Assembly: GCF_007989605.1 (NCBI RefSeq)
Contig: NZ_BJUL01000001.1
Coordinates: forward strand, 248,001-312,000
Direction of reading: 5' to 3'
Length of the DNA: 64,000 bases
From: Vreelandella venusta
GTDB lineage: Bacteria > Pseudomonadota > Gammaproteobacteria > Pseudomonadales > Halomonadaceae
Under the pieces are notes generated by a model. It did no database searches and had not been told where the DNA came from. It saw nothing but the letters and a program-made list of their open reading frames with translations. Shown piece by piece: positions 8,018 through 16,235 of this stretch (positions within the stretch are counted from its first letter, which is position 1; every line of letters begins with the position of its first letter). The translations under genes were made by a program, and so were the position numbers.

Positions 8018-8912
8018 AAATACGCCAAACGGTACTTTCCGTGGGCCCTTTCTCAAGGTCGGCGCAGGTGTCAATTCGCATGATGGTGGTGGCTTGGCAG
8101 CGCACGCTGAGTTGGCCTTGAGTGTTGCCCCGTTGCCACTGCCAGCGTATCAGGCGTTCTTGCTCACTGCCGCTATCGTCCAACAGCGTTAGCTGGGGTT
8201 GGTGTTGATCCGTGCTTAGTTGGGTACTTAGGTGAGTCAGGGCGGCTAGTTCTGCACATTGTTGGGCAGGGGTGAGTTGTGAACTGCCCCGATAGCCAGG
8301 CAAGTAGCGTTGGCCGTTCGCTTCTGCCTGTAGGAAGGGCAGTGCTTGCGCCGGGGTAATGCGTCCGTATTTGCGCACCTTGGGCAGTAAAATCAAACTG
8401 GCTGCTAGGCGGCAGCCACCCAGATGGCTACTTTCCCAAGCCTCAAACGGTAGCTGGTGGTCAGCAATCGTTTGAGCCAGCGCCTTATAGGTTTGGTAGC
8501 CGTACTTGGCGCAGCACTTGTCTTTTGTGCCGTGGGTGCAGCAGAGTAGCAGGTCGGTTTCTAGCGGTGGCTGTTCCCACTCTGCCAAGCTGTTGCCTGT
8601 TTGCAGGGCGCTTAAAAAGTCTTCTAAGTGATGGCGGGCAATCAGAAAGCGCCGTCGTTCTGGCATCAGAAATACTTGGTGCTGATGTTTATCCATTCCC
8701 AGTTGCTGAATCAGGTTAATACGTAGGCCGCTATCGGCAATGTCATCTAGTGTCTGTTTCAGCGTGTCGTTCATGTCGCTGGCATGGCGCAACTTGCGCA
8801 GCCACTTGGCACGCGGCCAACTGATTAATAGATTGCGTTCGGCATGGGCAGCACTACCGGCTAATGGGTCATTCTGCTCACGGCTGAGGTCGGCGCAGAA
8901 AGTATGCTTCAT
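8004..8912 (-). CDS. Suc/Fer-like thioredoxin-fold [2Fe-2S] protein, candidate siderophore reductase
   Basis: 302 residues of the sucrase/ferredoxin-like family (thioredoxin-like ferredoxin fold). The cluster region reads LLCCTHGTKDKCCAKYG, giving a C-x8-C pair (Cys124/Cys133 or 125/134), then SHLGGCRLAA at 162-171. In yeast Apd1 the cluster is held by C-x8-C plus HxGGH; here the second His is Cys167, which would give a 3-Cys/1-His set or a changed cluster. The gene is the last of the five-gene importer operon, overlapping the ATPase gene by ATGA, so reductive release of iron from an imported ferric siderophore is a reasonable inference. It overlaps the hydrolase gene tail to tail. Confidence 0.8.
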   Translation of the reverse strand: MKHTFCADLSREQNDPLAGSAAHAERNLLISWPRAKWLRKLRHASDMNDTLKQTLDDIADSGLRINLIQQLGMDKHQHQVFLMPERRRFLIARHHLEDFLSALQTGNSLAEWEQPPLETDLLLCCTHGTKDKCCAKYGYQTYKALAQTIADHQLPFEAWESSHLGGCRLAASLILLPKVRKYGRITPAQALPFLQAEANGQRYLPGYRGSSQLTPAQQCAELAALTHLSTQLSTDQHQPQLTLLDDSGSEQERLIRWQWQRGNTQGQLSVRCQATTIMRIDTCADLEKGPTESTVWRISKVS

Positions 8913-9778
8913 AGGGCGATATACTCTTCCGAGGCGGCATGCTGCTGTTGGGTGTCAGCCTTGAATTTATGGGGAACGCACACTGGGCTGTTGCTTACTG
9001 GGTCATGAAGTACGTGGGCATTCAGGTCGAAAACGCGCTTAAGATTGGCAGCGGTAAATATTTCGTTAGGCGCTCCGCTGGTGATGATCTTTCCATCTCG
9101 CATCATGATTAACTGGTCAGCGTAGGCGGCGGCTAGATTCAGATCGTGAAGCACTAGTAGCAGTGTGCGGCCATGCTCATGGGCCAAACGTAACAATAGC
9201 GCCAGTAAGTCAACCTGAACCTTGAGATCTAGAAAAGTGGTGGGTTCATCCAGCAAGATCAGATCCGTTTGCTGAGCCAACACCATAGCAATCCAGCAGC
9301 GCTGACGCTGCCCGCCGGAGAGAGCGTCGACGTTACGCTCAGCAAACTCGGTTATGTTGGTGTAGGCCATGGCTTCACGAATTGCGCGGGCATCCTGTTC
9401 GGGATTTTTTTGCCACATACGCTGATGCGGGAAACGTCCCATTCCGACCAGTTGTTTTACGCTCAGCCCCTCAGGAGCGACTGGCCCCTGGGGCAGAATA
9501 CCCAGCCGTTGAGCGACTTCCCGCGTATTGCTGCGGTGAATATCTTTGCCATCCAGGTAGACATGCCCGGCGCTTGGCGTGAGTGTACGTGCCAGCGTTT
9601 TTAACAGCGTGGATTTGCCACTACCGTTCGGCCCTAAAAGGACCGTTAGCTTGCCTTCCTGTATGCCGATATCGACACCGTCCAGCACGCGCTTGTCTTC
9701 ATACCCAGCATGAAGGCTTTCACCTCTGAGCCGAGGTGTAAGACGGGAGGTGAGTGTCATGGGAAGAGTCGCCTGCAT
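8909..9778 (-). CDS. Ferric-siderophore ABC importer ATPase (FecE/FhuC-like)
   Basis: 289-residue cytoplasmic ATPase powering siderophore import. Walker A is GPNGSGKST, the Q-loop region is LGILPQGPV, the signature is LSGGQRQRCWIAMVL, and Walker B is LILLDEPTTFLD, followed by the H-loop LLVLHDLNLAAAYAD. The wording of these motifs is typical of the FecE/FhuC/BtuD branch. The start may be ATG 9778 or ATG 9760. Unlike classic fec operons, it is separated from its permease genes by the second TonB receptor, which runs on the opposite strand. It forms an operon with the Suc/Fer-like gene. Confidence 0.92.
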   Translation of the reverse strand: MQATLPMTLTSRLTPRLRGESLHAGYEDKRVLDGVDIGIQEGKLTVLLGPNGSGKSTLLKTLARTLTPSAGHVYLDGKDIHRSNTREVAQRLGILPQGPVAPEGLSVKQLVGMGRFPHQRMWQKNPEQDARAIREAMAYTNITEFAERNVDALSGGQRQRCWIAMVLAQQTDLILLDEPTTFLDLKVQVDLLALLLRLAHEHGRTLLLVLHDLNLAAAYADQLIMMRDGKIITSGAPNEIFTAANLKRVFDLNAHVLHDPVSNSPVCVPHKFKADTQQQHAASEEYIAL

Positions 9779-9802
9779 GATCTAAGCAGCCAGCACCGTA
9801 AG

Positions 9803-9823
9803 ACAAAATATTCTCATTTTCAA
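9803..9823 (-). promoter_or_regulatory. Fur-box-like site upstream of the ATPase operon
   Basis: The A/T-rich element AAATATTCTCATTTTC (plus strand) lies 25-45 bases before the ATPase start and matches the right half of the Fur consensus (TCATTATC) with one change. Together with the receptor's site it would give iron control to both divergent transcripts. Confidence 0.4.
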
Positions 9824-9944
9824 ATATTTGTTCCAGCTCTGTGTTTCCAATCAATATATTTCAATCGATGTATTTCTATCGCTGTTATTTCGATAGATCG
9901 AACGGCGTGTTTCGTTGATGAAGTCATGTTGGTAATATATGCAC

Positions 9945-9963
9945 AAGCTAATCGTTATCATTT
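9945..9963 (+). promoter_or_regulatory. Fur box upstream of the second TonB receptor
   Basis: AAGCTAATCGTTATCATTT matches the Fur consensus GATAATGATTATCATTATC well, especially TTATCATT. It lies about 53-71 bases upstream of the receptor start at 10016, in the divergent intergenic region. It fits repression when iron is plentiful. Confidence 0.6.
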
Positions 9964-10015
9964 AGATGTGCATTGTCTTTTGGGCGACTCACTCACTGTA
10001 AGGGAAAAGAAGCGG

Positions 10016-12157
10016 ATGTCGATAAAAAAACGCCACGTGTTTTGGCCAACAGTAACGCTTGCTGGGTTGGTAGCGGCTACCCAGGCACATGCTCAGTCGC
10101 CTGTAATCGCTGAAGTACAAGGTGAGCGAGAAAACACAAATCAAACGGTGGTGGTGACTGCTTCCCGTACTAATTCCTCAAAACAGGATTCTCCTCAAAC
10201 GGTGCGTGTTATCACCGAGGAGGAGATCAACCAACAGTTACAGCTAACCAGCGATTCATCGCAGATTTTAAGTAACCTGCTGCCCTCTTACTCCCCCAGC
10301 CGCCAAAAGATGACTGGTAGCGGTGAAACCCTTCGTGGGCGTAAGCCGCTGATCCTGATTGATGGTATTCCACAGTCGAACCCTCTGCGCCCAACGGGGC
10401 GTGAAGCACATACGATCGATTTTTCCATGGTTGAGCAGATCGAGGTGATTCAAGGGGCTAATGCCACTAATGGGGTGGGAGCGGCAGGTGGCGTGATTAA
10501 CTTGATCACTAAACGTCCAGAGCCAGGTTCGTTTAATCAGCATGCTGAGGTTCAGGTAACGACTCCCACTAGCGAGTTGGATAGCGAGACACTCAGCTAT
10601 AAAACTAGCTATGGGGTCAGTGGTAATCGCGGTGATGTGGATTATCTGTTTTCGGCCAGCCTTGAAGATCAGGGGCTATTCCTGGATGGAAATGGTGACC
10701 CTGTGGGTGTGGACAATACCCAGGGCGACCTAATGGACTCTCGCAGTTTCAATGTTTTAGGTAAGCTGGCTTACTGGATTGACGACGATCAACGCCTGCA
10801 ATTTACCCTCAATCACTACAATATTGAGGGTCACAATAATTATGTGAGCGTAACGGGAGATCGTGCCAATGGTGTGGTAACGACGTCTGAGCGTGGCACT
10901 CCCGAGGGAGATGCCCCCTATAACCGAGTCTGGACCACAGGACTAAGTTACGATCACTATGACTTGGCGGGGATGCGTTTAAGCGCCCAGGCGTTCTATC
11001 AGGATTATGAAGCGCTGTTTGGGGCAACCAACTCAGCGACTTTCCAGGATCCTGCGCTTGCCCCAGTGGGATCTTTTTACGACCAATCCATGGCATCAAC
11101 GAGCAAGTTTGGCACTAAAGTCTCGCTGACTAAAGATGATCTGCTGAATGATCGACTGTCCTTAACGGGTGGTTTTGATACGCTGTTTGATGAAACCGAA
11201 CAGTACCTATATCAGTCCGACCGTACCTATGTGCCACCAACAGAGTACACCGACCTTTCGCCTTTCATTCAGGCCGAGTTTAGGCCCGTGGATTCACTGC
11301 TGCTATCCGCTGGCGCACGCTATGAGTACGCCAAGCTAAAGATCAATGACTATCAGACGGTGGCGGCTAACAATAGTGTTGATGTTGCCGGTGGTAACCC
11401 CAGTTTCAATGAAACGCTCTATAACGTCGGCGCAGTGTGGAAACCTGTGGATCATTGGAGCCTGTTTGCCAATTACTCTGAAGGCTTTTCTATTCCTGAT
11501 GTTGGTCGAGCATTGAGGGGCATTAGTACCCCTAATCAATCGGTTAATAGCATTGAAAACCTAAGTCCGATCGTTACCGACAATATCGAGACAGGCGTTC
11601 GCTTTGAGAATGGCCGCTTAGCTGCTGAGCTTAGTTATTACGAATCCTCCTCCGACTTCGGCAGCCGACTCACGGAAGTCGACGACGTCTTTTATATGCA
11701 GCGTCAGGAGACTGAAATTAAGGGCTTTGAGGCCTCGGTAGATTATCAATTTACCGACCAGCACACCGGTCGTTTGGCGTACTCACGCATGGAAGGGCGC
11801 TACGACAGTAATGATGATGGCAGTTTAGACGCCAAGTTGTCTGGACTGGATGTCTCGCCAGATCGCCTGACGGCCAGTTGGTCTGCCAATTGGACAGATA
11901 ACCTTTCCACCTTTGTGCAAGCTAACTACGCCTTCGATAAAACCTTCGACGCAGCCAACCGTGAGTTTGACGGCTATCTGTTAATGGATGCCGCCGTGGG
12001 CTACCAACTTCCCGTTGGACAGGTCAACGTAGGCATCGCTAACCTGCTTGATGAGCAGTACGTTAGCTACTACTCACAAAGTGCACTGGTGAACGACGAG
12101 CGCTATTTTGCCGGACGCGGTAGAACCGTGACCTTCGGTTATCGCGTCGATTTTTAA
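10016..12157 (+). CDS. TonB-dependent siderophore receptor
   Basis: 713-residue outer-membrane ferric-siderophore receptor. The signal peptide ends at about residue 26 (AATQAHA), the TonB box is NQTVVVTASR, and the plug contains LRGRKPLILIDGIPQSN and VEQIEVIQGANATNGVGAAG followed by GVINLITKRP. The last strand ends in Phe (YRVDF), as required for barrel assembly. ATG 10016 is preferred, with AGGGAAAAG upstream; the frame stays open further back but that part has no protein-like features and contains the Fur box. It is distinct from the first receptor and sits between two halves of a FecBCDE-like importer, so it is the likely partner of that importer. Confidence 0.92.
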   Translation: MSIKKRHVFWPTVTLAGLVAATQAHAQSPVIAEVQGERENTNQTVVVTASRTNSSKQDSPQTVRVITEEEINQQLQLTSDSSQILSNLLPSYSPSRQKMTGSGETLRGRKPLILIDGIPQSNPLRPTGREAHTIDFSMVEQIEVIQGANATNGVGAAGGVINLITKRPEPGSFNQHAEVQVTTPTSELDSETLSYKTSYGVSGNRGDVDYLFSASLEDQGLFLDGNGDPVGVDNTQGDLMDSRSFNVLGKLAYWIDDDQRLQFTLNHYNIEGHNNYVSVTGDRANGVVTTSERGTPEGDAPYNRVWTTGLSYDHYDLAGMRLSAQAFYQDYEALFGATNSATFQDPALAPVGSFYDQSMASTSKFGTKVSLTKDDLLNDRLSLTGGFDTLFDETEQYLYQSDRTYVPPTEYTDLSPFIQAEFRPVDSLLLSAGARYEYAKLKINDYQTVAANNSVDVAGGNPSFNETLYNVGAVWKPVDHWSLFANYSEGFSIPDVGRALRGISTPNQSVNSIENLSPIVTDNIETGVRFENGRLAAELSYYESSSDFGSRLTEVDDVFYMQRQETEIKGFEASVDYQFTDQHTGRLAYSRMEGRYDSNDDGSLDAKLSGLDVSPDRLTASWSANWTDNLSTFVQANYAFDKTFDAANREFDGYLLMDAAVGYQLPVGQVNVGIANLLDEQYVSYYSQSALVNDERYFAGRGRTVTFGYRVDF

Positions 12158-12164
12158 TTTCGGT

Positions 12165-13205
12165 TTAGTAAGGACGGTAGCGCGCCCTGTGCAGCAAATA
12201 CACAAAGAAGGGCGCGCCTATCCCGGCCACGAAAATACCGACAGGCAAGTCTTTGGGTAAAAAGGCTACGCGGCCTAATAAATCGGCGTTTAAAACGATC
12301 AGGGCCCCGACTAGCGCTGAGGTGGGCGCCAACCGTGCCAGGTTGCGCCCTACGAGCCTAGCCGCTAAGTGGGGCGCAATTAATCCCACAAAGCTTAACC
12401 CACCCGCAAACGCAACGGCGGCACCAGCTAATGCCACGCTGCAGGCCAGCAGTACTATTCGGCTGCGCAGAATAGGCACGCCAAGTCCTTCGGCTACATG
12501 GTCGCCCAGCGCCATGGCATCCGCATGCCGAGCGAAGACAAGGCTGATAGGCACTGCGACCAATATCCACGGCAATAGACCCCACACATCTTCCCATTGC
12601 GCCGCGTAAAGGCTGCCGGTAAGCCATACATAGGCCGTCATAGCCGCAGTGTCATCGCTAATGACGATTAATAAGGTAGTGGCAGCCCCCATGGCTGCTG
12701 CCAAGCCAATGCCTACCAATACCATACGTGCTGGGCTAATGCCGCTCTTCCACGCCAAACTGACCACCAGTAGAGCGGATGCCAGCGCACCGAGCATGGC
12801 CGCAACAGGCAGCCAGCGAATGCTGAGGGTTGTGCTGAGCAGCGCTAAAAACAGTACGGCAGCTAGCGCCGCGCCGCTGGTGATACCGATGACATCTGGC
12901 GATGCTAGCGGGTTACGCACAATGCTTTGCAGAATGGCACCTGCTACCGCTAAGGCGGCACCGACCAGTATCGCCAGCACGATGCGGGGCAGTCTTAGCT
13001 CCCAAATAATAAAAGCGATATCGCTACTTTGAGGAGCAATCAACGTCTGTAAAACCTGTAGAGGTGGCGTGGGAAAGCTACCCAAGCAGAGGGATACGCC
13101 GACGCTGAAGAAAAGCAGACCGCCTAACAGCAGCAGGCTATTCAAGAGGCGGGCGCTTTTGTGTTCTATCGTGTGATTGAGGTGGAGTGCTGTTTCTTGC
13201 GTCAT
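12165..13205 (-). CDS. Ferric-siderophore ABC importer permease (FecD-like)
   Basis: 346 residues, about nine to ten transmembrane helices, FecCD family. Recognisable stretches are LPRIVLAILVGAALAVAGAI, LASPDVIGITSGAALAAV and FVGLIAPHLAARLVGR (the EAA-like loop that touches the ATPase). It overlaps the next gene upstream by ATGA, so the two permeases are translated together and probably form a heterodimer. It converges with the TonB receptor gene with only 7 bases between them and no obvious terminator. Confidence 0.92.
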   Translation of the reverse strand: MTQETALHLNHTIEHKSARLLNSLLLLGGLLFFSVGVSLCLGSFPTPPLQVLQTLIAPQSSDIAFIIWELRLPRIVLAILVGAALAVAGAILQSIVRNPLASPDVIGITSGAALAAVLFLALLSTTLSIRWLPVAAMLGALASALLVVSLAWKSGISPARMVLVGIGLAAAMGAATTLLIVISDDTAAMTAYVWLTGSLYAAQWEDVWGLLPWILVAVPISLVFARHADAMALGDHVAEGLGVPILRSRIVLLACSVALAGAAVAFAGGLSFVGLIAPHLAARLVGRNLARLAPTSALVGALIVLNADLLGRVAFLPKDLPVGIFVAGIGAPFFVYLLHRARYRPY

Positions 13206-14206
13206 TGGCTAGCCATCTTTTGTCGCGCCAGATAGATAAAGAAGGGCGTGCCAATAAGCGCGGTCATGACGCCGATAGGTACTTGCTGGGGGGGCATTAG
13301 AAACCGCGAAGCGATATCGGCCAGCAGTAGTAGGCAGGCGCCCAGTACCGCACAAGCGGGTAGCAGCCAGCGGTGATCAATACCAAATAGTCCCCGTGCC
13401 ATGTGGGGCACAATTAATCCCACAAAACCAATCATGCCTGCCAGCGCCACAGAGCTACCTGCTAGCACGATCACGATCAGCCCTAGCAGCAGTTTGATGG
13501 TGGTGGCCTGCATGCCAAGCCCGGTGACCATATCGTCTCCCAGCAGCAGCGCATTGGCGTGGCGTACAAGTAGTCCACTGAGTAGCAGTGCCCCGCCGAA
13601 GAGCGGCAGCAAGGGCATGACCACCGAGAGGTCGCGCCCTGAGACAGAACCTGCCAGCCAGTAAAGAACGCTCTCAAAACTTTGCTGATCAATCACCAGC
13701 AGTCCTTGGCTAAATGATACGAACATTGCCGTGACCGCCACCCCCGCTAGCACAACGCGCAGTGGCGAAAGTTCGCCGTGGCGACCCCGGCTAAGCAGCA
13801 CCACGAGGCTTGCGGCGACCAGTGCGCCCAACAGGGCTGCCCAGACATAGTGAGTGGGGGTGTGAAGCGGCAGCAGTGAGACTGCGACCACTACAAAAAA
13901 CATCGCGCCAGCGTTAATCCCCAAAATACCCGGTGATGCCAGTGGGTTGCGCGTCATGGTTTGCATCAGTGCACCTGCGATAGCTAAGCTGGCGCCGACT
14001 AGGGCGGCAATCACGGCACGGGGTAAGCGCTCGGTCAATAGAATAATGTGGGATACGTTGGCAGCGTCATAGTGGGTGAGTGCATCGAACAGCGTGGGTA
14101 GGGCGATCTCCGTCGTGCCTAACATCACACTAGCGGAAAAAGCACCAAACGTTAGTGCTATCCCGATGACCAGGCTTATGCCTTTTCCAGCGGCGCTGTT
14201 TAGCAT
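13202..14206 (-). CDS. Ferric-siderophore ABC importer permease (FecC-like)
   Basis: 334 residues, FecCD family, the second permease subunit. Family stretches include LPRAVIAALVGASLAIAGAL, NPLASPGILGINAGAMFFVV and FVGLIVPHMARGLFGIDHRW. I place the start at ATG 14206, preceded by GGGGAGCACC, rather than at an earlier in-frame codon deep inside the binding-protein gene. With this start it overlaps the binding-protein stop by 7 bases, in line with the overlap at its 3' end. Confidence 0.9.
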   Translation of the reverse strand: MLNSAAGKGISLVIGIALTFGAFSASVMLGTTEIALPTLFDALTHYDAANVSHIILLTERLPRAVIAALVGASLAIAGALMQTMTRNPLASPGILGINAGAMFFVVVAVSLLPLHTPTHYVWAALLGALVAASLVVLLSRGRHGELSPLRVVLAGVAVTAMFVSFSQGLLVIDQQSFESVLYWLAGSVSGRDLSVVMPLLPLFGGALLLSGLLVRHANALLLGDDMVTGLGMQATTIKLLLGLIVIVLAGSSVALAGMIGFVGLIVPHMARGLFGIDHRWLLPACAVLGACLLLLADIASRFLMPPQQVPIGVMTALIGTPFFIYLARQKMASQ

Positions 14207-15201
14207 TGAAGGTGCTCCCCGGTGTGATCGATGGCGTGGGGGAAGCAAGTCTGATGTTGCAGCTTATAATGGTCATAGAGATCATCTAGCATAGCGTTGG
14301 CCGCTAAGATGCCACCGCCCATCATCCAACTAACGGGATCGACTTCAAATACGCGCCCGTTTTGCACCGCTGAAAGGCGTTGCCATAGTGGGTGAGCCGT
14401 CCAGCGTTGATAGTTATCCGCAATGGCAGGGTCGTCCGGTTCTAGCAGCACAAACATAACATCCGCATTCAGAACCGGAATGTTCTCAGTGCTGGAAAGT
14501 TTCATTCCCCAGCCTTGGGTATGCAGCGTATCCGGCTGCTCGAAGCCAAGCTCATCTAAAATAGAGCCAGCAAAGCCGTGAGTATAGATGCGCACGTGGT
14601 CACTTTTAAAACGTACCACGGCCACTTTCTGAGGCCATTCACTGCCCAGCTCAGCGGCTATCTGCTGGCGGAAATCGCTCACTCGGTCATCCCAGAGCCG
14701 AAGTAATTGGCTGGCCTCCGTTTCGCGGCCAGTGGCATTGGCGATCATCGTCAGCGTAGTTTTAAAGCCGAAAACGGTGTGAGTAGATGCCGTGGGTGCA
14801 ATGGCTGCCAATAGCGGTGCTATTCGCGCATGGCGAAAGTCGCTAGCAATGACCAAGTCAGGATCGAGCCAGGCAATTTTTTCCAGGTTGGGCTGAGTTT
14901 CCAAACCAACATGCTCGACGCCTTCCAACGGTTCACGCAGGTAACGATACATCGGTTTTTCTAACCAGGAGTCGACGACACCAATCGGCGTAAGCCCAAG
15001 AGCGACAGCGCTATCGGTAGCACCTTGATAGAGCGTAACAATACGTGGCGTCGATACGGATGGGGAGGGATTGTCGTTCTGAGCAGCGCTTTGCAGCGGA
15101 TTGGCTAGCACGGAACAGGCTATCAGCGCCGCGCATGCTAGTAGCAAAACACGTCTCCAAGCCTTGCCGCAATGAGCGTGTATTGTTGGCATACGTGTCA
15201 C
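14200..15201 (-). CDS. Periplasmic siderophore-binding protein (FecB-like)
   Basis: 333-residue substrate-binding protein of the type III (BtuF/FecB) cluster. The leader RRVLLLACAALIACSVLA is a signal peptide; the Cys in LIACSV could make it a lipoprotein, but the spacing is not ideal. The mature part begins with RIVTLYQGATDSAVALGLTP and has NLEKIAWLDPDLVIAS and VLNADVMFVLLEP, all typical. First gene of the binding protein-permease-permease operon. The start could be ATG 15192 instead. The upstream Fur box at 15249-15267 suggests iron control. Confidence 0.9.
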   Translation of the reverse strand: MTRMPTIHAHCGKAWRRVLLLACAALIACSVLANPLQSAAQNDNPSPSVSTPRIVTLYQGATDSAVALGLTPIGVVDSWLEKPMYRYLREPLEGVEHVGLETQPNLEKIAWLDPDLVIASDFRHARIAPLLAAIAPTASTHTVFGFKTTLTMIANATGRETEASQLLRLWDDRVSDFRQQIAAELGSEWPQKVAVVRFKSDHVRIYTHGFAGSILDELGFEQPDTLHTQGWGMKLSSTENIPVLNADVMFVLLEPDDPAIADNYQRWTAHPLWQRLSAVQNGRVFEVDPVSWMMGGGILAANAMLDDLYDHYKLQHQTCFPHAIDHTGEHLQC

Positions 15202-15248
15202 AGGTAGCTAGACGTTTGAAAGACAGAATGATGGCACGTGTTAAAAGC

Positions 15249-15267
15249 TAATGTAAAGCATTATCAA
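15249..15267 (-). promoter_or_regulatory. Fur box upstream of the FecBCD-like operon
   Basis: On the minus strand the site reads TTGATAATGCTTTACATTA, a good match to the Fur consensus (GATAATG then CATTA in place of CATTATC). It lies about 48-66 bases ahead of the binding-protein start. Confidence 0.6.
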
Positions 15268-15269
15268 AT

Positions 15270-15767
15270 ATAGGCCTTCCATCTGCCCAAACATGGTGCG
15301 CTCTGGTGGCTGTTGACCAGTTCCAGGAGCGGATAGCGGCTTTGATAAAGCAGCGGATTCGGCCTGCATTCATAGAATAAGTGCGGCTATTGGGAGGCTA
15401 ATATTTCTAGCGATTAAAAAGTAGTTTGCTACGGGTATGTTCAAGAGTCTATTTTTTTCAAGATTATGATTTTTAAAATTATGAGCTCAAGAGTATGTGT
15501 TCAAAAGCGTATATGTTAATGAACGGTCAAGGAGTTTTAATCAATTGTGTGCTTTAAATTCCTAGTCGGCTCGACTTTAAACTCTTATGTATAGCTCTTT
15601 GTGGTGCAGCATATTGTTTGCTGCACCATTTTGGGATGCTCTTTTAGTGGGAGTAAGCACTTGGTTGGTTTTAACTGGGTTGATGGTGAAAAATTATTTC
15701 TCTTGACCGTATGAAGGAAAGGTTATAAAGAATAAAATTCCTTGTAATCGTATAGAGGGGAAATAAA
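15270..15767. other. A/T-rich gap of about 500 bases without a recognised gene
   Basis: No open frame here has protein-like features. The stretch is visibly richer in A and T than its surroundings. It holds a small palindrome, AGTCGgctCGACT near 15564-15576, a terminator-like hairpin at 15603-15627, and A/T-rich promoter-like sequence (TATAAAGAATAAAAT near 15724) ahead of the Lrp gene. It lies between the Fur-controlled operon and the Lrp-controlled one, so it may hold operators for both or a small RNA. Confidence 0.4.
15603..15627 (+). terminator. Orphan terminator-like hairpin
   Basis: A perfect 9-bp stem, GGTGCAGCA (15603-15611) and TGCTGCACC (15619-15627), with a 7-base loop followed by ATTTTGG. 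No gene on the plus strand ends nearby. The T-tract is short, so this could be the end of a small RNA or merely a regulatory hairpin. Confidence 0.35.
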
Positions 15768-16235
15768 TTGCTTATTGATCGTTTTGATTTAAAAATTCTT
15801 GAACAGCTTCAGCGCGATGATAGTCTTTCTATTGCACAGCTTGCAGAAGGGGTTGGTCTCTCTGTTACGCCGTGTTGGCGGCGAATACAAAAGCTGGAAA
15901 AAGACGGAATTATAGAAAAAAGAATTGCCGTGCTGAACCCTGAGAAATTGAATCTTAGTCTTACTGTGTTTGTGATGGTTAAAACGGATAAACACAACCA
16001 AGCTTGGCTTGATACATTTCAGGAGACGGTTAAAAACTTTCCTGAGATCGTAGAGGTTAATCGCCTTGCAGGTGAATACGACTACTTACTCAAGGTCATT
16101 ACGCGTAATAACCAATCTTATGACGCCTTTTATAAAAGGCTGATTGCGAAAATAGAGCTCAGTAATGTCACATCGTGCTTCTCAATGGAACAAGTCAAGA
16201 AAACCACCGAGCTCCCCCTCGGCGATCTCTCGTGA
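15768..16235 (+). CDS. Lrp/AsnC-family regulator, DecR (YbaO)-like
   Basis: 155-residue DNA-binding regulator. An N-terminal helix-turn-helix (LSIAQLAEGVGLSVTPCWRR) is followed by the RAM ligand-binding domain with LAGEYDYLLKV and a C-terminal CFSMEQVKKTTELPL. Both the HTH and the tail closely resemble E. coli DecR (YbaO), the cysteine-responsive activator of a cysteine-detoxifying operon; this comparison is from memory. TTG 15768 is the start, with GAGGGG upstream. It overlaps the start of the PLP-enzyme gene, so it probably controls that operon and may sense cysteine or a related thiol compound. Confidence 0.88.
   Translation: MLIDRFDLKILEQLQRDDSLSIAQLAEGVGLSVTPCWRRIQKLEKDGIIEKRIAVLNPEKLNLSLTVFVMVKTDKHNQAWLDTFQETVKNFPEIVEVNRLAGEYDYLLKVITRNNQSYDAFYKRLIAKIELSNVTSCFSMEQVKKTTELPLGDLS

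Noticed and set aside
9710-10015. An N-terminal extension of the second TonB receptor
   Set aside because: The frame is open, but the stretch overlaps the divergent ATPase gene and the Fur box and has no signal-peptide or plug features. The real leader begins at 10016.
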